Source: Afipia sp. GAS231
GTDB lineage: Bacteria > Pseudomonadota > Alphaproteobacteria > Rhizobiales > Xanthobacteraceae
Direction of reading: 5' to 3'
Length of the DNA stretch: 64,000 nt
NCBI RefSeq assembly: GCF_900103365.1
Contig: NZ_LT629703.1
Span: 1,178,001-1,242,000 of the forward strand
This document shows positions 58,625 through 64,000 of this stretch, one piece after another. Both the position numbers and the translations under genes were made by a program. A model generated the notes under the pieces. The model was not told the origin of the DNA, searched no databases, and saw only the letters and a program-made list of their open reading frames with translations. Each line of letters begins with the position of its first letter. Position 1 is the first letter of the stretch.

Positions 58625-59749
58625 ATGCCCGGCATCCGTTCGGCAAGAGTAATCTGGGTGGCCTGCGCCGCGCTGCTGGCGCTGGCGTTGTCGTCCCTTC
58701 CTGCAGGCGCGACCTCGCGGATCAAGGACCTCGCCAATATCGAAGGCGTGCGGCAGAACCAGTTGATCGGCTATGGCCTCGTCGTCGGCCTCAACGGCAC
58801 CGGCGATACGCTGAACAACATCCCCTTCACCAAGCAATCGCTGCAGGCGATGCTCGAGCGCATGGGCGTCAACATCCGAGGCGCCACCATCCGCACCGGC
58901 AACGTCGCCGCCGTGATGGTCACCGGCAACCTGCCGGCGTTCGGCACCCAGGGAACGCGGATGGACGTCACCGTCTCCGCGCTCGGCGACGCCAAGAACC
59001 TGACCGGCGGCACGCTGCTGGTCACGCCCCTGCTCGGCGCCGACGGCAACGTCTACGCGGTTGCGCAAGGTTCGCTCGCGATCTCCGGATTCGCAGCCGA
59101 AGGCGCCGCCGCCAGCATCACCCGCGGCGTGCCGACGGTAGGCCGCATCGCCAACGGCGCCATCATCGAACGCGAGATCGAGTTCGCGCTCAATCGCCTG
59201 CCCAATGTGCGGCTGGCGCTGCGCAACGCCGACTTCACCACCGCCAAACGCATCGCCGCCGCCGTCAACGACTTCCTCGGCGTCAAGACCGCCGAGCCGA
59301 TCGATCCCTCGACGGTGCAGTTGTCGATCCCCCCCGAGTTCAAGGGCAACGTCGTCGCCTTCCTCACCGAGATCGAGCAATTGCAGGTCGAGCCGGATCT
59401 CGCCGCCAAGATCGTCATCGACGAACGCTCGGGGATCATCGTGATGGGCCGCGACGTACGCGTCGCCACCGTGGCCGTGGCGCAAGGCAACCTCACCGTG
59501 ACGATTTCGGAAAGCCCGCAGGTCAGTCAGCCCAATCCGCTGTCGCGCGGCCGTACCGTCGTCACCCCGCGCTCGAGCGTCAGCGTCGCCGAGGACGGCA
59601 AGAAATTCGCGGTCGTGAAGGACGGCGTCTCGCTGCAGCAGCTCGTCGACGGCCTCAACGGCCTCGGCATCGGGCCGCGCGACCTGATCGGCATCCTGCA
59701 GGCGATCAAGGCCGCCGGCGCGATCCAGGCCGACATCGAGGTGATGTGA
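58625..59749 (+). CDS. flgI: Flagellar P-ring protein FlgI
   Basis: 374 residues with a signal peptide (about 1-30, ends PAGAT). Motifs: SRIKDLANIEGVRQNQLIGYGLVVGLNGTGDTLNN, GNVAAVMVTGNLPAF, GRIANGAIIEREIEF and the end LQQLVDGLNGLGIGPRDLIGILQAIKAAGAIQADIEVM. It forms the P ring in the periplasm with help from FlgA. The stop overlaps the flgJ start by one base (TGATG). Intact. Confidence 0.97.
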   Translation: MPGIRSARVIWVACAALLALALSSLPAGATSRIKDLANIEGVRQNQLIGYGLVVGLNGTGDTLNNIPFTKQSLQAMLERMGVNIRGATIRTGNVAAVMVTGNLPAFGTQGTRMDVTVSALGDAKNLTGGTLLVTPLLGADGNVYAVAQGSLAISGFAAEGAAASITRGVPTVGRIANGAIIEREIEFALNRLPNVRLALRNADFTTAKRIAAAVNDFLGVKTAEPIDPSTVQLSIPPEFKGNVVAFLTEIEQLQVEPDLAAKIVIDERSGIIVMGRDVRVATVAVAQGNLTVTISESPQVSQPNPLSRGRTVVTPRSSVSVAEDGKKFAVVKDGVSLQQLVDGLNGLGIGPRDLIGILQAIKAAGAIQADIEVM

Positions 59750-60111
59750 TGCAGCAGAGCCTGATCAACAGCACCACCGGCAGCATGCCCACCAAGGCAA
59801 TGATGCCGCTGTTCAAGGGCCGCGCGGATCCGGCGTTCACCGAGGCGCTGGCAAAGGTATCGCCGCAGGCGCAGGCCAAGGCGAAAGCCACTGCAACCGA
59901 CTTCGAAGCGATGTTCCTCAACTCGATGTTTTCGCAGATGACCACCGGCGTCAAAGGCGACGGCCCGTTCGGCGACACGCCCGGCACCGGCGTCTGGCGC
60001 TCGATGCTGACCGAACAATATTCGAAGAATTTCGCCAAGGCCGGCGGCGTCGGAATATCGGACGACGTCTTTCACACGCTGATCATGCAGCAAGCCAACC
60101 GCGCCGCCTAA
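59749..60111 (+). CDS. flgJ: Rod-binding protein FlgJ, N-terminal domain only
   Basis: 120 residues. The rod-binding domain is clear (ATDFEAMFLNSMFSQMTTGV, then GTGVWRSMLTEQYSKNFAKAGGVGISDDVFHTLI). The muramidase half of enterobacterial FlgJ is missing, as usual in alphaproteobacteria, where a separate hydrolase is recruited. The start overlaps the flgI stop, so they are coupled. Confidence 0.92.
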   Translation: MQQSLINSTTGSMPTKAMMPLFKGRADPAFTEALAKVSPQAQAKAKATATDFEAMFLNSMFSQMTTGVKGDGPFGDTPGTGVWRSMLTEQYSKNFAKAGGVGISDDVFHTLIMQQANRAA

Positions 60112-60129
60112 TCCAACGGGGAACCCGAG

Positions 60130-60615
60130 ATGAACCAACGTCCTCAGGCAAGACCCGCGCAGACCGCGGCGATTTCCACCCCGGTCGAAGCCCGCAAGCT
60201 CGCCGAGAGCCTGATGGACGTGATGAGCGGATTGCTCGGCGTCATCGAGCGCGAGACCGAACTGGTCCGCGCCGGCAAGCTGCACGAAGCCATGCAGCTA
60301 GAACCGCAGAAGAGTGAACATTCGCGCCGCTACGCCCTCGCGGTCGAAAGCCTGAAGAACTCGCAGGCCTATCTCGAGCAGGTCTCGCCAGAACTGCTGA
60401 CTACTCTGAAGCGCCATCACGACACCTTCCGCGCGATGCTGCAGATCAATCTCACCGTGCTCGCGACCGCGCATGCGGTCTCCGAAGGAATCGTGCGCGG
60501 CGTCAGCAGCGAGATGCAGCGTCGCAGCATGCCGAACAGCTATACGGCTTCCGGCGCGCGCACGACGCCGGGCCCGCGCCACCACGCGCCGCTCTCGGTC
60601 AGTCGTTCGCTCTGA
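60130..60615 (+). CDS. flgN: FlgN-like flagellar protein
   Basis: 161 residues, helical and charged (KLAESLMDVMSGLLGVIERETELVRAGKLHEAMQLEPQKSEHSRRYALAVESL), ending in a basic disordered tail. Its size, helix pattern and place after flgJ fit FlgN-type export chaperones of hook-filament junction proteins. The similarity is weak by nature, so the name is tentative. It starts 18 bases after flgJ. Confidence 0.75.
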   Translation: MNQRPQARPAQTAAISTPVEARKLAESLMDVMSGLLGVIERETELVRAGKLHEAMQLEPQKSEHSRRYALAVESLKNSQAYLEQVSPELLTTLKRHHDTFRAMLQINLTVLATAHAVSEGIVRGVSSEMQRRSMPNSYTASGARTTPGPRHHAPLSVSRSL

Positions 60616-60792
60616 ATGTTGCCCCATGCACGGGTCCTGGCGCGCCGGGAACAATTCAATTTTTCAATAAATCAGCGCATCCGCGTCAGAGCCTCCTTCA
60701 GCGTGTTCCCTAACTCCATATTGAGAGGTCACGAGATAAGTTGCGGATGACGAGGGGTTGGGATTTGACTCGCAGCAAGCCAGGAGGCTGCC

Positions 60793-61158
60793 ATGAGTAC
60801 AGATTTCAGCATCAGGCCGGTGGGGACGCCGGCCGCTACACCTATTGTGCAGGCCCCAAGCCAAGCAGCGGGCAAAGCGGTCGCGACTGAACTGCCGGCG
60901 CGCAAGAGCGTCACCGTGGCTGACACCGGCGCAGCCGTACGCAATGATCCGCAGACCGGGAGCAATTCAGTATCGCATCAGGCGTTTATCGATCGCGCCG
61001 CGGGCTCGATCGTCTATCAAGTCGTCGACAACAGAACCAGCCTGGTGGTACAGCAATTCCCCGATGAAGCCGTCCTGCGCCGTCGCGCCTATTTCCATGC
61101 GCTGGATCTCACAAAGAGCGCGCTCGAGCGTCCTCTTGCCACCGACCGCAAGGCCTGA
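60793..61158 (+). CDS. FlaG-like flagellar protein
   Basis: 121 residues. The first 65 are Ala/Thr/Pro-rich and flexible. The second half has AAGSIVYQVVDNRTSLVVQQFPDEAVLRRRAYFHALD, which fits the FlaG core (V-x-D-x-x-T-x-x-V-x-Q-x-P). FlaG proteins influence filament length in some species. It ends 14 bases before the convergent gene at 61173. Confidence 0.75.
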   Translation: MSTDFSIRPVGTPAATPIVQAPSQAAGKAVATELPARKSVTVADTGAAVRNDPQTGSNSVSHQAFIDRAAGSIVYQVVDNRTSLVVQQFPDEAVLRRRAYFHALDLTKSALERPLATDRKA

Positions 61159-61172
61159 GCCCGCTCGCCCGG

Positions 61173-61544
61173 TTACTGGCTCAGGGTGGCAACCGCGGTG
61201 TCGAGGAAGGTTCCGCCGGTCGCGGGATCGGTGACGACGTTTTTGATTTGCGCGGTTCCGGCCTTCGCGGCCAACGTAAACTTCGTATCGCCAACCCGGA
61301 ACGAGTTGTCCTTGATCAGGACGCTCTGGTGTTTGATCGTGCTGCCGCTGTGGTAACTCACCTGCGCGCGGTAGCCGTTGACGTTCGAGACCGTGAGCGT
61401 GAACGATTTCTTATCCTGGTAGGTGCCCGACCAGGTGCCCTGATAAAGTGTGGGATCGACGGCGACATACTGGGTCCTGGACGGAACCCCGGCCGATCCG
61501 ACGGACTTGTAGGCGGCTGACAAGATGCTCGTGAGGTCGACCAT
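61173..61544 (-). CDS. Unrecognised beta-rich protein in the flagellin region (123 residues)
   Basis: MVDLTSILSAAYKSVG is a helical start, followed by a beta-rich body (LYQGTWSGTYQDKKSFTLTVSNVNGYRAQVSYHSG, FRVGDTKFTLAAKAGTAQI). No signal or membrane segment. It is 28 bases downstream of flaF on the same strand, where flbT would be expected, but it does not resemble FlbT. Function unknown; the position suggests export or flagellar use. Confidence 0.75.
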   Translation of the reverse strand: MVDLTSILSAAYKSVGSAGVPSRTQYVAVDPTLYQGTWSGTYQDKKSFTLTVSNVNGYRAQVSYHSGSTIKHQSVLIKDNSFRVGDTKFTLAAKAGTAQIKNVVTDPATGGTFLDTAVATLSQ

Positions 61545-61572
61545 GGCCGCGCTCCGCCGGATCGAAAAACCG

Positions 61573-61938
61573 TCAGACCTGACCCGACAGGCCCGCGGCG
61601 ATGTTGCAGTTGATGTCGATCAGCGATTTCAGCTTCGCCGGATCCGGATTGATCTGCATGTCGATCGTCTGCTTCATGACGAACACGCCGATATTCGCGA
61701 TGTTCTGCCTGATCTCCAACGACTGCGGGTTGTCGTTGGTTTCCGCCGCGCTCATGAAGATCGACCACAGCCGGCGGTTGAACAGCAACGCTTGATGCAG
61801 GCTCTTGTCAGGGCCGGTCCAGTTGACCTGGACGTCCTGTAATTGTCTTGCTGCCTTCAGCAGGGCCTGCGCCTCGATTTCCCGAGGGGATGCCGTCGTG
61901 TGTGACGTGCGGGCATAGGCTTGAGCGGCATGAGACAT
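61573..61938 (-). CDS. flaF: Flagellar biosynthesis regulator FlaF
   Basis: 121 residues, all helical, with the FlaF motifs REIEAQALLKAARQLQDVQ, ALLFNRRLWSIFMSAAE and NPQSLEIRQNIANIGVFVMKQTIDMQINPDPAKLKSLIDIN. FlaF acts with FlbT on flagellin translation and secretion in alphaproteobacteria. It lies downstream of the flagellin genes. flbT is not in the window. Confidence 0.93.
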   Translation of the reverse strand: MSHAAQAYARTSHTTASPREIEAQALLKAARQLQDVQVNWTGPDKSLHQALLFNRRLWSIFMSAAETNDNPQSLEIRQNIANIGVFVMKQTIDMQINPDPAKLKSLIDINCNIAAGLSGQV

Positions 61939-62104
61939 CCATCACCTCTGGGAACGCTTTACGCAGGGACAATTCGAAAGCTGCCCAACGCTTGTACGGC
62001 GCTGCCTTTAAAATATGGTTAGTAGTTGTTACCGTATTTGTCCGGAGTTGGGCAAAGAAGGCCGTCATGACCGACGGCACGGCACGGTGGTCAGGTCAAG
62101 AAAG

Positions 62105-62128
62105 CGGCGGGATTTCCCCCGCCGTTTT
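62105..62128 (-). terminator. Terminator after the first flagellin gene
   Basis: CGGCGGG and CCCGCCG pair around a short A/T loop, 24 bases beyond the flagellin stop in the direction of transcription. The sequence next to it (GCCGTTTTGGTCTTGTTTCT) is nearly the same as that next to the terminator of the second flagellin. Confidence 0.75.
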
Positions 62129-62151
62129 GGTCTTGTTTCTTGCCGTCGGGA

Positions 62152-63318
62152 TCAGCGCAGGAGCTGCAGCACGCTCTGCTGCGACTGGTTGGCCAGCGAC
62201 AGCGCGGAGACCGCGATCGACTGGCGGGTCGACAGCGCCTGGCTGTTGGCCGCTTCCTCGTTGGTATCGGCCACCGTCAGGTTGGCCGAGCCGGTCTGCA
62301 GCACGTTGATCAGGTTCTTCGAGAAATCCTGACGGATCTGCACGACGGAGAGGTTCGAGCCGAGAGACGAGGCTTCCGTCCGCAGCGCGCTCGACGCGGC
62401 ACTGATCTTGGCGATCGTCGCATTGGCCGAACTGTTGTCGAGGAAGTCGGTACCGGAGACCAGCGGGCTCAGGCCGAGGCCAGCCGCGCTGTAAGTGACG
62501 CCGGCGATGTTGAGCGTGGACTTGCCGGTTTCGTTGAAAGTCAGTTTGAGGTTGTCGCCGTTGAGCAGGTTGATGCCGTTGAAGGAAGCATCCTGCGCCG
62601 TGGTGGTGATCTGCGTGATGATGTTGTTGTACTGGGCGACCAGGCTGGCGCGAATGGTCTGCGAAGCCGAATCGGCAACCGGCGGGGCAACCGCGCCAAA
62701 GGTCACCGTACCACCGCCCGTCGCGGTATAGGTGACGGCGCCGATGGTGGACGAAGCCGCGTCGTTCGACGTGGTTATGACAAGCTTGTTGGCGCTGTCG
62801 AGGCTGGCGGTCAGGTTGTTGGCCGCCAAAGCGGTGTTCAACTGGGCAAGGGACTCGTTGGCGCCGAAGGTGATGCTGGTCGCCGTTCCGCCGCCGGTCG
62901 CGGCGATTGCCAGAACGTCGCCGGCTTTGATGGTAACGCCATCAACCAGATTGGTCGGGGTGCCACCGAGGGCGGCAGCCGAAGTCACCGTCGACTTGGG
63001 TGAATAACCAGTGGTCGTCTGCAGAACCTGGCTGGCGATCGACTTCGCGGTATCGACCAGCTTCTGCAGCGAGGTGAGGCCGGTGTTGGCAGCCTGCAGC
63101 ACCTGCACGCCGTTGCCGATACCATCGAGCAGATTGTTGATGTCGCTGGCGCGGTTATCGAGACCCTGCGCGGTGAAGAAGTTGGTCGGGTTGTCGAGCG
63201 CCGAGTTAACCTTCTTGCCGGACGAAAGGCGGCCCTGCGTGGTGGCTAGCAGTTCGGCGGTCGACTGCAGCGACAGCAGGTTCTGGCGAACCGATGCCGA
63301 AAGGACAATACCGGACAT
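62152..63318 (-). CDS. fliC: Flagellin (complete)
   Basis: 388 residues. The N-terminal D0/D1 region (SVRQNLLSLQSTAELLATTQGRLSSGKKVNSALDNPTNFFTAQGL) and C-terminal region (TEASSLGSNLSVVQIRQDFSKNLINVLQTGSANLTVADTNEEAANSQALSTRQ) flank a variable, Ala/Thr/Gly-rich centre. No Cys. It builds the filament. The promoter region upstream carries an array of CtrA-type half-sites (63366-63415). A second flagellin gene lies directly upstream in the same direction. Confidence 0.97.
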   Translation of the reverse strand: MSGIVLSASVRQNLLSLQSTAELLATTQGRLSSGKKVNSALDNPTNFFTAQGLDNRASDINNLLDGIGNGVQVLQAANTGLTSLQKLVDTAKSIASQVLQTTTGYSPKSTVTSAAALGGTPTNLVDGVTIKAGDVLAIAATGGGTATSITFGANESLAQLNTALAANNLTASLDSANKLVITTSNDAASSTIGAVTYTATGGGTVTFGAVAPPVADSASQTIRASLVAQYNNIITQITTTAQDASFNGINLLNGDNLKLTFNETGKSTLNIAGVTYSAAGLGLSPLVSGTDFLDNSSANATIAKISAASSALRTEASSLGSNLSVVQIRQDFSKNLINVLQTGSANLTVADTNEEAANSQALSTRQSIAVSALSLANQSQQSVLQLLR

Positions 63319-63365
63319 GTGTCAAACCTTCCTAGTTTACGTCCCGCCGTTCTACGGTAACTCCT

Positions 63366-63415
63366 TTAAGTTATAGTTAATGCCGGCTTAAGTTGTTTGA
63401 TTAACGCTTTCTTAA
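63366..63415. promoter_or_regulatory. Array of five TTAA half-sites (CtrA type) before the flagellin gene
   Basis: TTAA occurs at 63366, 63377, 63388, 63401 and 63412. Neighbouring copies are 11 bases apart (N7 spacing) in three of the four intervals, so three exact TTAA-N7-TTAA boxes are present, two of them sharing a half-site. The array begins 48 bases upstream of the flagellin ATG. Confidence 0.75.
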
Positions 63416-63472
63416 AGCGCGCCGCTATGCCCTGCGGACGGGCTTCGGCGTGTTGAACCACCAAAACGAAAA

Positions 63473-63500
63473 AAAACGGCGGGGTTTCCCCCGCCGTTTT
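63473..63500 (-). terminator. Rho-independent terminator after the second flagellin gene
   Basis: AAAACGGCGGGG and CCCCGCCGTTTT are perfect 12-base arms with a four-base loop, followed on the minus strand by a T-run. It ends the upstream flagellin transcript, so the two flagellin genes are transcribed separately. Confidence 0.88.
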
Positions 63501-63523
63501 GGTCTTGTTTCTCGCTTTCGAGA

Positions 63524-64000
63524 TCAGCGCAGGAGCTGAAGCACGCTCTGCTGCGAGGTATTGGCCAGCGACAGCGCGGACACCGCGATCGACTGGCGGG
63601 TCGACAGCGCCTGGCTGTTGGCCGCTTCCTCGTTGGTGTCGGCCAGCGTCAGGTTGGACGCGCCGGTCTGCAGCACGTTGATCAGGCTCTTGGAGAAGTC
63701 CTGGCGGAGCTGCACGACGGACAGGTTCGAACCCAGCGCCGACGCTTCGGTGCGGAGCGAGGTGCTGGCCGCGCTGAGCGTGACGAGCGCCTTGCTCGCA
63801 GAGCTGTTGTCGAGGAAGTCCGTTCCCGCGGCCAGCGAAGAAAGGCCAAGGCCCCCAGCGTTGAAGGTGACACCGGTGATGTTGAGCGTGGACTTGCCGG
63901 TTTCGTTGAAAGTCAGCTTGAGGTTGTCGCCGTTGAGCAGGTTGATGCCGTTGAAGGAAGCATCCTGCGACGTGGTCGAGATCTGCGTGATGATGCTGTT
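63524..64000 (-). CDS. fliC: Second flagellin (C-terminal 158 residues, cut by window edge)
   Basis: The open frame runs off the right edge. The readable part (SQDASFNGINLLNGDNLKLTFNETGKSTLNI to the end QSVLQLLR) matches the C-terminal half of the flagellin at 62152 closely, with most differences in the stretch GVTFNAGGLGLSSLAAGTDFLDNSSASKALVTLSAAS. DNA identity over 63885-63972 is nearly complete, synonymous sites included, which points to recent duplication or gene conversion. Confidence 0.95.
   Translation of the reverse strand, partial: NSIITQISTTSQDASFNGINLLNGDNLKLTFNETGKSTLNITGVTFNAGGLGLSSLAAGTDFLDNSSASKALVTLSAASTSLRTEASALGSNLSVVQLRQDFSKSLINVLQTGASNLTLADTNEEAANSQALSTRQSIAVSALSLANTSQQSVLQLLR

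Noticed and set aside
58561..60111. 516-residue open frame covering flgI and running into flgJ
   Set aside because: Over flgI it is the out-of-phase shadow of a clear gene (Arg/His/Pro-rich translation); only its last 120 codons from 59749 are the real flgJ.

Overview
The window looks like chromosomal DNA of a Bradyrhizobium/Rhodopseudomonas-type alphaproteobacterium. The support is high GC throughout, the order and types of the flagellar genes (fliX, flaF, a DUF6468 gene, motE, tandem flagellins), a CckA cell-cycle kinase, TTAA-N7-TTAA boxes of the CtrA type, and several families of palindromic intergenic repeats typical of that group. No rRNA, tRNA, transposase or CRISPR array was seen. Function calls come from reading sequence and recalling families; no database search was run.

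Layout. 1-6475: a two-component system cut by the left edge, two small membrane proteins behind a strong palindromic operator, a small beta-rich protein, and a tautomerase/substrate-binding-protein pair divergent from an AraC regulator. 6674-14800: class I fumarase, several small secreted or cytoplasmic proteins, a methyltransferase gene interrupted by one in-frame TGA, a GFA-fold enzyme, a GST, a two-copy DUF3606 protein with a histone-H1-like tail, and a Tim44-like protein. 14983-18878: a coiled-coil protein and CckA.

19059-24645 is the first flagellar block: flgB-flgC-fliE-fliQ-fliR-flhB on the minus strand, divergent from fliO-fliP on the plus strand, with a CtrA-type box between them. 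24664-41836 is an accessory stretch: an aminotransferase, a diguanylate cyclase, a TetR/DoxX unit, an HWE kinase, many small proteins including three zinc ribbons, a solitary lpxD, and the most distinctive unit of the window. That unit is an operon (38462 down to 33795) with an orphan periplasmic binding protein, a Rieske dioxygenase (alpha and beta), a dehydrogenase and two unrecognised small proteins, divergent from an IclR regulator with a clear operator.

42068-52793 is the second flagellar block: fliL-fliM-DUF6468-motE plus a 1285-residue exported repeat protein on the minus strand, and flgF-flgG-flgA-flgH on the plus strand. 52978-57732 holds non-flagellar genes (DUF3551, exported beta-carbonic anhydrase, DehI-like protein, MhpD-type hydratase, dksA, an NmrA-like/HxlR pair). 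57946-64000 is the third flagellar block: fliX divergent from flgI-flgJ-flgN, then a FlaG-like gene, an unknown gene, flaF and two tandem flagellins, the second cut by the right edge.

How the parts fit: CckA feeds CtrA in this class. CtrA-type boxes lie before flgB, before the 1285-residue gene and, as a five-half-site array, before the first flagellin. Two sigma-54-like -24/-12 elements precede flgF and flgI, and fliX (partner of the sigma-54 activator FlbD in Caulobacter) is present. This suggests a Caulobacter-like flagellar hierarchy, as inference.
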